Shown here piece after piece: positions 42,051 through 50,297 of a DNA stretch of 62,303 bases. The stretch covers positions 1 through 62,303 of the forward strand of contig CAUJGQ010000080.1 in NCBI GenBank assembly GCA_963170165.1. The letters are read 5' to 3'. The notes under the pieces were generated by a model. That model did no database searches, had not been told where the DNA came from, and saw nothing but the letters and a program-made list of their open reading frames with translations. The position numbers were made by a program, and so were the translations under genes. Each line of letters starts with the position of its first letter. The stretch's first letter is position 1. The stretch is from Chloroflexota bacterium (GTDB lineage Bacteria > Chloroflexota > Dehalococcoidia > CAUJGQ01).

Positions 42051-42564
42051 ATGGCTACGGTCCGGCCGTTTGCCGAAGCTGACTGCGCGGGCTGTGCGGC
42101 GGCGCTGCCGCGCTGGTTCGGCTTCGCCGAGGCCAACGCCGCCTCCATCGCCGCCCTCGCGCCGGAGACGGCGTTTGTGGCGCTGGAGGACGGCAATATC
42201 ACCGGCTTTGTCGCAGTAGCGGACCGCACGGAGGAGGTGGCGGAGATCCCGGTACTGGCCGTGGCGCCCGCCCATCACCGGCAGGGCGCAGGCGCGCGGA
42301 CGGACGCTCGTCTACGCCCTCACGCTTGGCCCCAGCCACCCGGACGCAGGGTACATCCGCCCCCGCGCCTGCTGGCGGGCGATGGGCTACCCGCCCCTGT
42401 TCGAAACCCCGGCCCTGTGGGGCGCCGAGCAACCAGCGCTGGTCATGGTCAAGGTTGGGAGCGGGGACGAGGGAACAGGCGCCAGGCATCCCCAAAGCTG
42501 CCGGGTGCCGGACAACGCGATGATAAGGAGCAATCATGAGCGCGCTACACACATCGATCTGTGA
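42051..42564 (+). pseudogene. GNAT acetyltransferase broken by a frameshift
   Basis: The first part (MATVRPFAEADCAGCAAALPRWFG and onward to PVLAVAPAHHRQGAG) is a normal GNAT start with the acetyl-CoA loop. After about 42295 the frame is lost, and the expected continuation (GRTLVYALTLGPSHPDAGYIRPRACWRAMGYPP and on) is found in the +1 frame up to 42564. The sequence around 42297 has a CGGACGGACG duplication; removing 4 nt restores an open frame. Either a real loss or an assembly error. Restored end would overlap the next gene by about 29 nt. Confidence 0.75.
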
Positions 42565-43618
42565 CCGGTTCGGCGTGGAGTACCCCATCTTCGGGTTTTG
42601 CCACTCGGTAGAAGTGACGGTGGCGGTGTGCCGGGCCGGAGGTATCGGCATCTTCGGCGGTACGCGCAACACGCCGGAGGAGATCCGCGCGGCGCTGAAG
42701 GCAATCCGCGCCGGTGTGGGGGACCGCCCGTTCGGTATCGACCTGGTCCTTCCCAAGGGGATGCCGCAGCACGACAACCGCGAGGAGATTGAGGCGCAGT
42801 TGCCTGCCCCGCATCGCGCCTTCGTCGAGCATCTCCAGCAGAAGTATCAGGTGCCGCAGGACGGCGGCGCGGGGATGCGCTCGCGCTTCGTCCGCTCCGA
42901 GGAGATGGCTGCCCGCCAGATTGACGTCATCCTTGCGTCAGACGTAGACATCTTCGCCATGGGCGTCGGCAGCCCGGAGGAGGCGGTGACGCGGGCCAAG
43001 CAGGCGGGCAAAACGATCATCTCGCTGGTTGGCACCCCCAAGCATGCCCGCCGCGCCATCGACGCTGGCGCCGATGTGCTGGTGGCGCAGGGCTACGACG
43101 CCGGCGCGCACACCGGCGCCATCGGCACCTTCTCGCTGGTGCCGCAGGTGGTGGATATCGCCGGCGATGTGCCGGTGCTGGCGGCGGGTGGCGTGGCCAC
43201 CGGGCGGCATATCGCGGCGGCGCTGGCGATGGGCGCGGCCGGTGTGTGGACCGGTACCGCCTGGCTGTTCACCAGCGAGAACCACACCGACCCGGTCATC
43301 ATGCAGAAGCTGATCGCCGCCGGGCCAGAGGACACCGTCATTTCTCGCGCAGATTCCGGCAAGACGCTGCGCCAGATCCGCACCGCCTGGAGTGAGGAAT
43401 GGGCGGCCCCCAGTGCGCCCGTGCCGCTGAAGATGCCGTATCAGGACATCCTCATCGGTGACTTGCTGGGCGCGGTGGAGCGCCACCAGGTCGTGCCGCT
43501 GATGCACTCGCCCGCCGGGCAAGGTGTCGCTTACTTCAACGAACAGACAACCGTGGCGGACGTCATGTCCGGCTGGGTGCGTGACGCCGAGATTGCACTG
43601 TCCCGGTTACAGCGGTAG
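42536..43618 (+). CDS. Nitronate monooxygenase-family flavoprotein
   Basis: 360 aa, FMN-binding TIM barrel of the 2-nitropropane dioxygenase/nitronate monooxygenase family. Characteristic pieces: GVEYPIFGFCHSVEVTVAVCRAGGIGIFGG, the AGADVLVAQGYDAGAHTGAIGTF loop with the catalytic His, and PVLAAGGVATGRHIAAALAMGAAGVWTGTAWL. Might oxidise nitronates or, like some family members, act as an enoyl reductase; the neighbourhood is fatty acid-like. ATG 42536 follows AAGGAG. Confidence 0.87.
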   Translation: MSALHTSICDRFGVEYPIFGFCHSVEVTVAVCRAGGIGIFGGTRNTPEEIRAALKAIRAGVGDRPFGIDLVLPKGMPQHDNREEIEAQLPAPHRAFVEHLQQKYQVPQDGGAGMRSRFVRSEEMAARQIDVILASDVDIFAMGVGSPEEAVTRAKQAGKTIISLVGTPKHARRAIDAGADVLVAQGYDAGAHTGAIGTFSLVPQVVDIAGDVPVLAAGGVATGRHIAAALAMGAAGVWTGTAWLFTSENHTDPVIMQKLIAAGPEDTVISRADSGKTLRQIRTAWSEEWAAPSAPVPLKMPYQDILIGDLLGAVERHQVVPLMHSPAGQGVAYFNEQTTVADVMSGWVRDAEIALSRLQR

Positions 43619-43638
43619 GCGGCGCCCGTGTCACGATA

Positions 43639-43680
43639 CCGCAGCGATGGCCGGCCGAGGGGTGCTGGGCATCGCTGCGG
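43639..43680. terminator. Hairpin after the nitronate monooxygenase gene
   Basis: CCGCAGCGATG (43639-43649) and CATCGCTGCGG (43670-43680) form a perfect 11-bp stem with a 20-nt loop, in the 86-nt gap between two convergent genes. Confidence 0.55.
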
Positions 43681-43704
43681 ACGAGACGCGCGGCCGGCCG
43701 CTGG

Positions 43705-44889
43705 TTACCCCCAGCGTGGCTCTTCACCGAGGACGCCGAGGCCGGTCTTGCCGACGATTTCGTGGACAATGGCGGAGTTGGCCGGGTGGAAGCCGCCGCA
43801 GCGCACGTCGCGGTACAGGCGCTCCAGCTCGTTCGTCTTGAACATCCCCGTGCCGCCGGAGACATCCATCGCCAGATCCACCACGCGTTTGGCGCTCTCG
43901 ACGCAGTGATACTTGAGTGCCACCAGCTTGGCCGGCCACAGGCCGCCGTGGTCGATACCCATTTCCCAGTCCTGGGACACACGGTCTGCGTGCGCACCGA
44001 TCGCTTCCAGCTCGATGATCATCTCCGCGATGGTGTACTGGAGCATCGGGTGATACGCCATCGAGCGGCCGTTCATCGCCACCGAGGTCTTCTTCTTCAC
44101 CCCGGCCGCCGCCAGGTCCAGCGCTCGTTGGGCCAGGCCGATGTAGATGTTGCTGAACAGCGTCTCCGCCCAGGCGAAGATGGCGAGCACGAACAGGTCC
44201 GCACCCGCCAGGCCGGCGGGCAGCACGCGTGCGATGTACTGGTCCGGCACGAACGCGCCGTCTAAGATCGTGTCGTCGCTGCGGGTGGCGCGCATCCCGA
44301 GCGTGTCCCACGTCTCCTTGATGGTGTACCCCGGCGTGTCGCGCGGCATAAAGGCGTGGACCACCCTGGGGCTGGCAGGGTCGGAGGTATCCATGGCGTG
44401 GATACCGAGCCGCGTCCACACCGGCGTCAGCGAACCGAAGATCTTGTGCCCCCAGAACGTGTAGCCGCCGTCGCCCCGCTCGGCCCGGGCGCTGGAGGCC
44501 AGCAGCGGGAAGTCGTTGCCGGATTCGCCATGGCCGGCGGCGAACACCTCGCCCCGGGCGGCCTCTTCCAGCATCCAACGGCACGAGTCATCCCCGGCGC
44601 GCAGCAGGTCAGCCGCCACGCCGGTCCAGTACAGGTGCATATTGGTGGCCAGCGCCGTGGCCGGTGCGTACATTGCCAGCCGCTGCTGCTCACGGCAGAT
44701 CGCGGACAGGGGCATCCCCAGGCCGCCTATCTCCCGTGGCACCGCCATCAGCAGGTATCCTGCCTGCTTCAGCTCCTCCCAATCCTCCGTGAAGAACCGG
44801 TTCTCCCGATCATATCCCGCCGCCCGCTGCCGGAACCGTTCCAGCATGTCCTCGGATAGCACCGCCTGTGGTATCTGTACAGCCGTCAC
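43705..44889 (-). CDS. Acyl-CoA dehydrogenase-like flavoprotein (DszC/hydroxylase type)
   Basis: 394 aa. The first part has the ACAD fold (LLMAVPREIGGLGMPLSAICREQQRLAMYAPATALATNMHLYWTG, GHGESGNDFPLL). The C-terminal half ends SGGTGMFKTNELERLYRDVRCGGFHPAN, the pattern of the ACAD type 2/flavin monooxygenase (DszC, HpaH) branch, and the dehydrogenase Glu motif YEGT is absent. It may therefore be an FMN- or FAD-dependent hydroxylase. A GTG start at 44889 with GGGGGAG upstream is preferred to an ATG at 45006. Divergent from the SDR. Confidence 0.8.
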   Translation of the reverse strand: MTAVQIPQAVLSEDMLERFRQRAAGYDRENRFFTEDWEELKQAGYLLMAVPREIGGLGMPLSAICREQQRLAMYAPATALATNMHLYWTGVAADLLRAGDDSCRWMLEEAARGEVFAAGHGESGNDFPLLASSARAERGDGGYTFWGHKIFGSLTPVWTRLGIHAMDTSDPASPRVVHAFMPRDTPGYTIKETWDTLGMRATRSDDTILDGAFVPDQYIARVLPAGLAGADLFVLAIFAWAETLFSNIYIGLAQRALDLAAAGVKKKTSVAMNGRSMAYHPMLQYTIAEMIIELEAIGAHADRVSQDWEMGIDHGGLWPAKLVALKYHCVESAKRVVDLAMDVSGGTGMFKTNELERLYRDVRCGGFHPANSAIVHEIVGKTGLGVLGEEPRWG

Positions 44890-45081
44890 CCCAATCTCCC
44901 CCTGTGCCGACGGACGCGCGGGGCAGATCGTACTCTGCTCTCCCGATATTGGATTGTCAATATCCGTGTGCTGGCGATAGACCGCCGGTTTGCGGCCCGC
45001 CCGCACGGCGCCGAGATACGGGACCGGCGGCGTCTTCGCCTGAACGCTATGCTGTGCCCGAGCGCTGAGGAGGGGAAGCAG

Positions 45082-45867
45082 ATGGCATCACTCGAGGGAA
45101 CGGTCGCGCTGGTAACGGGGGCGGCCAGCGGCATCGGCCGGGCCTGCGCCCAGCGATTCGCCGCCAAGGGGGCGCGCGTGGTGCTGGCCGATATCCACAC
45201 CGCGCCGCTGGAAGAGCTGGCGGCGGCTCTGGGGCAGGATCAGGCGCTGGCGGTCACCTGTGACGTGACCGACGCGGGACAGGTGCAAGCGCTGATCACG
45301 CGCACCGTGGCGGCCTTCGGCGGCATCGACACCGGGCTGTTCGCGGCGGGTACCGGCGGCGCCGGGCCGGTGCACCAGCTGGAGAGCGCGGTCTTTGACC
45401 GGGTGCTGAAGCTCAATGTCTACGGCGTGTTCTACTGCCTCAAGCACGTGGCCGGGCAGATGATCAGCCAGGGACGGGGCGGCTCGCTGATCGCCATTGC
45501 CAGCCTCAACGCCCGCCAGCCCGCGGAAGGGCTGGCCGCTTACACCACCAGCAAGGCAGCGGTGGCGATGCTGATGCAAAACGCCGCGCTGGAGTTGGGC
45601 CGCCACGGCATCCGCGCCAACGCCATCGGCCCCGGCCTGGTGGAGACGCCGCTGTCGGCGTCGCTGTGGCAGCACCCGGGCATCCGCGAGGCGTTCATGG
45701 CTGAGACCCCATTGGGCCGCTACGCTCAGCCGGCCGAGGTGGCGGCGCTGGCACACTTTCTGGCTGGGGACGAGAGTGGCTTTCTCACCGGCCAGACGAT
45801 CTATCTCGATGGTGGCCAGAGCCTGAAGAAGTACCCAGAGCTGTTCCGGTTCTGGGGCGGCGGCTAA
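45082..45867 (+). CDS. SDR-family oxidoreductase
   Basis: 261 aa classical short-chain dehydrogenase. Rossmann TGAASGIG, NADP/NAD Asp at VVLADIHT, the Ser-Tyr-x3-Lys catalytic triad (ASLNARQPAEGLAAYTTSK) and the C-terminal FLAGDESGFLTGQTIYLDGG. Asp after strand 2 suggests NAD preference. ATG 45082 follows GAGGAGGGG. Its stop overlaps the stop of the convergent minus-strand gene. Confidence 0.9.
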   Translation: MASLEGTVALVTGAASGIGRACAQRFAAKGARVVLADIHTAPLEELAAALGQDQALAVTCDVTDAGQVQALITRTVAAFGGIDTGLFAAGTGGAGPVHQLESAVFDRVLKLNVYGVFYCLKHVAGQMISQGRGGSLIAIASLNARQPAEGLAAYTTSKAAVAMLMQNAALELGRHGIRANAIGPGLVETPLSASLWQHPGIREAFMAETPLGRYAQPAEVAALAHFLAGDESGFLTGQTIYLDGGQSLKKYPELFRFWGGG

Positions 45868-46283
45868 GGGCCACCGGGAGCCGCCCGGTGAGCGCTTGCC
45901 TGGCGGCGCGTGCGTAGTTCCTGCAGCGAGTAGATGAACGCGCCGTGGGTGAGGATGCCCGCCGCCGCCGGTGAGCCGAGCAGATACGGCCGCTGCTCCG
46001 GCAGGTCATCGATCACCGCGGCGATGGAGGGGACCACCGAGATATCTGCCAGGTGCAGGCTGAGCGGCGGACGGGCGCTGATCAACAGTTCATCGAGGTG
46101 CGTGTAGGCCGCCAGTGGACCAGTGGCGGCCACCGAGGGCATCTCCACCAGGAGCTGCCACGCACCACCGGGGAGGCGCTGATACCACAGGGCGCTGGTG
46201 AAGCCGCCGCCGCTCTCGTGCAGCTGCCGCAGTAACCGGCCGCCGTCACGGATGGCGGCATCTACCAATACCGCTTGACCCAC
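45864..46283 (-). CDS. Partner protein of the HEPN gene
   Basis: 139 aa, not recognised as a named family. It has a short alpha/beta start (AVLVDAAIRDGGRLLRQLHESGGGFTSALWYQRLPGGAWQLLVEMPSV) and a later LSLHLADISVVPS block. A GTG start at 46283 has GGAG upstream and overlaps the end of the HEPN gene by 22 nt, so the two are translationally coupled. There is no nucleotidyltransferase GSxxxG motif, so it is not the MNT antitoxin of classical HEPN/MNT pairs. Confidence 0.62.
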   Translation of the reverse strand: MGQAVLVDAAIRDGGRLLRQLHESGGGFTSALWYQRLPGGAWQLLVEMPSVAATGPLAAYTHLDELLISARPPLSLHLADISVVPSIAAVIDDLPEQRPYLLGSPAAAGILTHGAFIYSLQELRTRRQASAHRAAPGGP

Positions 46284-46660
46284 GGCAGCACTCCGCTGTG
46301 CATGTCCGCCACCGCCTGGAACAGGTCGGCGGTCTCCGCGGCGGAGCGTTGCTGATAGCGGCTGAGCGGAGTCCAGTCCTTGACTACCGCCCAGTGCCGG
46401 CGAAAGCGCAGGTTGCTGCGGGCGAGATGGTGCAGATCCTCGCCCAGGCCGGCCGCCTGCACCAGTGCCGAGAGGTCATCCGTCTGCGGCTCGACCTCGG
46501 CGTGCAGGCAGGCAGCGCGCAGGCCACATTCCACGGCCGACCCGCACAGGAAGTACGCCGCGGCATAGCGGCGGGCCGCCAGCAGCACGCGCGCGTCAGC
46601 CAGCCGCGCATCAGCCAGTGTCCGCAGGCTCGCCCGGCTCATCGGAGGTGACGCAGGCAC
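46262..46660 (-). CDS. HEPN-domain protein
   Basis: 132 aa, all-helical. The repeated helices ADARLADARVLLAARRYAAAYFLCGSAVECGLRAACLH and the end RFRRHWAVVKDWTPLSRYQQ fit the HEPN superfamily. The RNase motif Rx4-6H is not seen, so it may belong to the non-nuclease kind. A GTG start at 46660 is preferred because GGGAGG precedes it; the ATG at 46642 has none. A -10-like TATGAT lies 33 nt upstream on the minus strand (46693-46698). Confidence 0.68.
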   Translation of the reverse strand: MPASPPMSRASLRTLADARLADARVLLAARRYAAAYFLCGSAVECGLRAACLHAEVEPQTDDLSALVQAAGLGEDLHHLARSNLRFRRHWAVVKDWTPLSRYQQRSAAETADLFQAVADMHSGVLPWVKRYW

Positions 46661-46692
46661 CCGCGTCCTCCCGTAATTGTTGAACCGAGCGT

Positions 46693-46698
46693 ATCATA
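46693..46698 (-). promoter_or_regulatory. -10-like element of the HEPN pair
   Basis: TATGAT on the minus strand (five of six to TATAAT), 33 nt before the HEPN GTG. No clear -35 is present. Confidence 0.3.
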
Positions 46699-46791
46699 TC
46701 GAGCGATCAGCTATCAGCCGCCAGCTGTCAGCAGCCGGGGAGATACCTCCTTACCGATGTCCCCAGGGATGGGAATCCTGTGCGCTGCCCC

Positions 46792-47022
46792 TCAGCGGGG
46801 CGGCGTGAGCCGGGCAATGCGCAGGAGCTCGTAGTCGGTCGCGCAGCCGTTACAGAGGAGGCTACCGTCGTAGCGGATGGCGCCCGCGGCCGGGCGGTCG
46901 CGGTTGCAGGTGGTGCAGTGTACCTGGGCGGCCGGGTGCAGGCCGCGGCTGCGGTCGTCCTCGCGCAGGATGCGCATCACCTCAAACACCGCCCGTACCT
47001 GCGCCCGTGTTGGCCCGTGCAT
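46792..47022 (-). CDS. Small zinc-ribbon protein
   Basis: 76 aa. Two CxxC knuckles (CTTCNRD and CNGCATDY) spaced by about 20 residues form a likely zinc ribbon. The N-terminal part is a helix (TRAQVRAVFEVMRILRED). Function unknown. The ATG at 47022 has GGAG 8 nt upstream; longer starts are possible but lack this. Confidence 0.65.
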   Translation of the reverse strand: MHGPTRAQVRAVFEVMRILREDDRSRGLHPAAQVHCTTCNRDRPAAGAIRYDGSLLCNGCATDYELLRIARLTPPR

Positions 47023-47164
47023 CGCCATCGCTCCTGTCGCGGGCATGGCCCGCTTGCCCGTGCCCGCACCGGCAGCGTAGCGACGTGGGGTTGCCGGCAC
47101 GTTACAAGTGTGTCAGCGTTGCGTGAACAGTTCCGCCGATCTGATGTCAACCGTGGGAGGCGCC

Positions 47165-48229
47165 ATGCTGCTCACCTCACTCACTGTGGATCTGCCGGCG
47201 CTGGCGGCGCGCACCGGCTGGGAGATGAAGCCCGAGGGCGCCTGCAAAGGCGATGTCTGTGTGCCGCTGGCGGGCACGGACCCGACGAATGCCCGCGCAC
47301 TGGCGGCCCGCCTGGGGATGCCGCTGGTGGAGGATGCGGCGCATGGCCTGTGGGCGCTCGGTCCGGAGGTAGGGGGACGTGCCCTCACCACCGCCCGCGC
47401 GCCAGAGATCGCGCTGCCCAACCTCGAGGGCCAGCCGTTCCATCTCTCCTCATTGCATGGCCGGAAGGTACTGCTGGTGGCCTGGGCCTCCTGGTGAGGC
47501 TGCCGGATGGACCTGCCCGTGTGGCAGGCACTCCGCGCCGAGCTGGCGCCTCACGGACTGGAGGTCGTCACCGTCGCCCTCGATATCGACCCAGAGCGCG
47601 CCCGTCCCTGGATTGAACGCGCCCAGCCGCAACATCCCTCGCTGATCGATAGCGCTCACGTGCTCGATGAGGTGCTGGGCGTGGTCAATGTGCCCAACGG
47701 TATCTGGATTGATGAGGACGGGATGATCGTGCGCCCGGCGGAACCGGCCTTCCCGGAGCGGCCCGCCGGCACGGTGTCTGGCCCCCGGCCCGCATCCGCC
47801 GCGCCTGTGCCCGATCTGTCTGACCATCAGCGGGCCGTGCTGGCGGAAGCGCGTAAGATCCGCGTGGAGCGGGAGAAGTACACCGCTGCCCTGCGCGACT
47901 GGGTGGCACACGGCGCGGCCAGCCGCTTCGTCCTCGGGCCGGACGAGGTGATCGAGCGCAGCCGGCCGCGCGGCGTGGAGCAGGCCACCGCCGCGGCCCA
48001 CTTCGAGATCGGACAGCACCTTCATCGGAGTGGTGACGCCGCGGCGGCCATCGCGCACTTTCGCCAGGCCCACCGCCTGGACCCGGACAACTGGACGTAC
48101 AAGCGCCAGGCGTGGATCCTCGTCCACCCAGAGCAGGGACCGACCGAGCACTACGACTCGGACTGGCTGCGCGACGTCCAGCGCCTTGGCGCTGAGCGCT
48201 ACTATCCGCCGCTGCAGATGCCGGAGTGA
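47165..48229 (+). CDS. TlpA-like redoxin with in-frame UGA (candidate selenoprotein)
   Basis: The reading frame passes through a UGA at 47495-47497, inside WASW-(UGA)-GCRMDLPVWQALR, exactly where a thioredoxin-like redoxin has its first active-site Cys. Reading through gives 354 aa: residues 1-70 novel, 75-190 a redoxin (PNLEGQPFHLSSLHGRKVLLVAWASW, then VTVALDIDPE and VNVPNGIWIDEDG), and a C-terminal TPR-like helical part (HFEIGQHLHRSGDAAAAIAHFRQAHRLDPDN). The motif would be U111-G-C113. A hairpin (47512-47528) with a G in its apical loop begins 15 nt downstream. The second half alone has no ribosome binding site. A nonsense mutation or base error is the alternative. Start ATG 47165 follows GGGAGG. 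Confidence 0.7.
47512..47528 (+). promoter_or_regulatory. SECIS-like hairpin after the in-frame UGA
   Basis: CCTGCC (47512-47517) pairs with GGCAGG (47523-47528) leaving the 5-nt apical loop CGTGT. The loop starts 21 nt after the UGA and its second base is G, meeting the published bacterial SECIS rules (stem of at least 3 bp, loop 16-37 nt away, G among the first two loop bases). Being in coding sequence, chance formation in GC-rich DNA is possible. Confidence 0.5.
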
Positions 48230-48726
48230 GGGCTGAGGTGAACGACCGCGACCCCGGCCCGGTGACCGTTCATCTCCTGGCAGATATCCCGCGGCACATC
48301 GCGGCCGTGGGCCACATGCGCTGGCAGGAGTGGGGCCGGCCACCCGAGCCGGTGGAGGAGGCCTTCTGGGTCGAGGTTACCGCCCGCGAAGCCGGCCGCG
48401 GTGGCCTGCCGATCACCTGGGTCGCGGTCGATGCGGCCGGCGAAGCGCTGGGCGCGGTGGCGCTGATCGCGTATGACATCGCCGAGCGGCGCGACCGCTC
48501 GCCCTGGCTGGCGGGCATGATCGTGCGGGCAGACCGCCGCAGGCAAGGCACCGGCCGCCGGCTGGTAGCCCGGCTGGAGGACTGGGCCCGGGCGCAGGGA
48601 TATCAGCGGCTGTGGGTCGCGACGGGTCCGGCCGCACCCTTTTACCAGGCGTGCGGGTGGGAGTTGAGCGAGCGGCTGTCGCTGGCCTCAGGCGAGGAGG
48701 CGACGGTACTGAGCAGGCAACTGTGA
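48226..48726 (+). CDS. GNAT-family N-acetyltransferase
   Basis: 166 aa. GNAT fold with the acetyl-CoA loop RADRRRQGTGRRLVARLEDWARAQGY (Q/RxxGxG) and the final strand ATGPAAPFYQACGWELSERL. The GTG at 48226 overlaps the stop of the redoxin frame by 4 nt (GTGA); a second GTG at 48238 has GAGGG at a better distance. Substrate unknown. Confidence 0.83.
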   Translation: MRAEVNDRDPGPVTVHLLADIPRHIAAVGHMRWQEWGRPPEPVEEAFWVEVTAREAGRGGLPITWVAVDAAGEALGAVALIAYDIAERRDRSPWLAGMIVRADRRRQGTGRRLVARLEDWARAQGYQRLWVATGPAAPFYQACGWELSERLSLASGEEATVLSRQL

Positions 48727-48820
48727 CCGGCGGCGGCGAACCTTAGTTGCGGCTTAACACTCCGCGATCTGGTGCGCCGGTACGCTGTGGACATCACAGC
48801 AGAGAAGCGGGAGGGCCCCC

Positions 48821-49336
48821 ATGGCCCGCAAGTTGAACAAGAACCTGGTGGCGCTCGGCTCGGCCGCCATTGTCACCGTTTACAGTATTGGCCTGGCACG
48901 GACGCACTCGGCCGGCTCGGGTGCGGCGGTGGCGCCGCCGGTTGATGCCGCCACCGCCATCGCCCAGGCGCTCGCCACCGCCACCCCGGCCGCCGCGATT
49001 CAGGTACGCGACACCGCCACCGCTACCCCGGTGCTGACGGCCGCGCCGATCACGAGCGCGCCGGTCTCCTACCGCGACGGGGTCTTCACCGGCGCCGGCA
49101 CCAGCCGCTTCGGCGGCTTCGAGGTGGCAGTCACCATTGTCGACGGCCGCATCACCGGTGTGGAGCTGACCAGGGTCACCACCCGCTACCCGGCGTCGCG
49201 CGTCTCACGGCTGCCGGCCCAGGTGGTCGAGCGGCAGAGCGCCAATGTCGATATGGTCACTGGCGCCACCGCCAGCGCCCGCGCCTTCCGGGATGCCGTC
49301 GCCCAGGCGCTGGCGCAAGCCGCGGCCCAGGGATAA
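48821..49336 (+). CDS. FMN-binding domain protein (flavinylated, secreted)
   Basis: 171 aa. N-terminal signal/anchor helix, an Ala/Thr/Pro linker, then an FMN_bind domain (about 82-170): YRDGVFTGAGTSRFGGFEVAVTIVDGRITGVEL and the attachment motif VTGATAS, with Thr150 the site of covalent phosphoester-FMN. It should hold FMN outside the membrane and pass electrons. It precedes ApbE, the enzyme that attaches FMN, by 4 nt. ATG 48821 follows GGGAGGG. Confidence 0.9.
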   Translation: MARKLNKNLVALGSAAIVTVYSIGLARTHSAGSGAAVAPPVDAATAIAQALATATPAAAIQVRDTATATPVLTAAPITSAPVSYRDGVFTGAGTSRFGGFEVAVTIVDGRITGVELTRVTTRYPASRVSRLPAQVVERQSANVDMVTGATASARAFRDAVAQALAQAAAQG

Positions 49337-49340
49337 CGCC

Positions 49341-50297
49341 ATGTCCCCCCTCACCCCGCCCCGCACGGCCAGCCGCTCGCTGGTGGCAATGGATACCCTC
49401 GTCACCGCGCGGGCCGAAGGGCCTGACGCTGGTGACGTGCTGGATGCAGCGTTGCGACGGGCGCTCGCCTGGTTTCCGGAGGTCGAGCGCGTGTGCAGCC
49501 GTTTCGACCCAGACAGCGAGTTGTCGCGGTTGTGCGCCCGGCCGGGAGAGACCATCGCCGCCGGTCCCCTCTTGTTCGAGGCGCTGGCCTTTGCCCTTGA
49601 CGTTGCGGCGGTCACCGGTGGCGCCTTTGACCCCACGGCCGGCGCGGCTCAGCAGGCGCGCGGCTTTCGCCGGAACTACCGGGATGGACAGCAGACACCG
49701 GACAGCGGGCAGGGCGAGCAGACGGCAGCGCGTGCCGCGGGATATCGTGCGGTGCGGCTGGACCGCCGGCGCCGAACGGTGACGCTGGCCCGGCCGCTGC
49801 TGCTTGATCTAGGCGCGGTGGCCAAGGGGCTGGCGGTGGATCTGGCGGCGCGCGAGCTGGCAGGGATGGAGCGGTACGCGGTGGAGGCGGGCGGGGATCT
49901 GTTCGCCGGGGCCGCGCCGGGGGCGGAGCCATGGCGGATTGGCGTGCGCGATCCACGTGGCGATGGGCTGCTGGGCACGCTCTCGCTGCGCAACCTGGCC
50001 GTGTGCAGCTCCGGCGGCGATGAGCGCCCCGCGCCGGCGGCTACGGACGGCGAACATCACATCATTGATCCGCGCTCCGGCCGCTCTCCCCGTGCCGTCA
50101 GCGGGGTGACGGTGATCGCCCCCGCCGCCATGACGGCCGATGCGCTGGCCACAGCGGCGATGGTGCTCGGCCCGGTGCGCGGGGTGCACCTTCTCGATGA
50201 ACAAGGCGTGGCAGGGATCGTCGTGCCCCGGCAGGGGGTGGTGCGGTTCACGCGGGCCTTTCCAGGAGCAATGCAATGGTCACCAATATTGGCGTGA
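49341..50297 (+). CDS. apbE: FAD:protein FMN transferase (ApbE)
   Basis: 318 aa. Transfers FMN from FAD to Thr in [S/T]GAT motifs. ApbE landmarks: MDTLVTARA start, FDPDSELSRLC, GAVAKGLAVDLAA, EAGGDLFAGAAPG, and the metal/FAD site DGEHHIIDPRSGRSP with the later VIAPAAMTADALATAAMVLG. No signal peptide is obvious, so location (cytoplasm or exported) is not clear. Overlaps the next gene by 22 nt. Confidence 0.92.
   Translation: MSPLTPPRTASRSLVAMDTLVTARAEGPDAGDVLDAALRRALAWFPEVERVCSRFDPDSELSRLCARPGETIAAGPLLFEALAFALDVAAVTGGAFDPTAGAAQQARGFRRNYRDGQQTPDSGQGEQTAARAAGYRAVRLDRRRRTVTLARPLLLDLGAVAKGLAVDLAARELAGMERYAVEAGGDLFAGAAPGAEPWRIGVRDPRGDGLLGTLSLRNLAVCSSGGDERPAPAATDGEHHIIDPRSGRSPRAVSGVTVIAPAAMTADALATAAMVLGPVRGVHLLDEQGVAGIVVPRQGVVRFTRAFPGAMQWSPILA

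Noticed and set aside
46262-46660. HEPN RNase with an Rx4-6H motif
   Set aside because: The Arg and His residues near the C-terminus (ARSNLRFRRHW) do not have that spacing.
47507-48229. The second half of the redoxin as an independent gene starting at ATG 47507
   Set aside because: No ribosome binding site precedes it and it lacks the N-terminal strands of the redoxin fold; the in-frame joining is more consistent.
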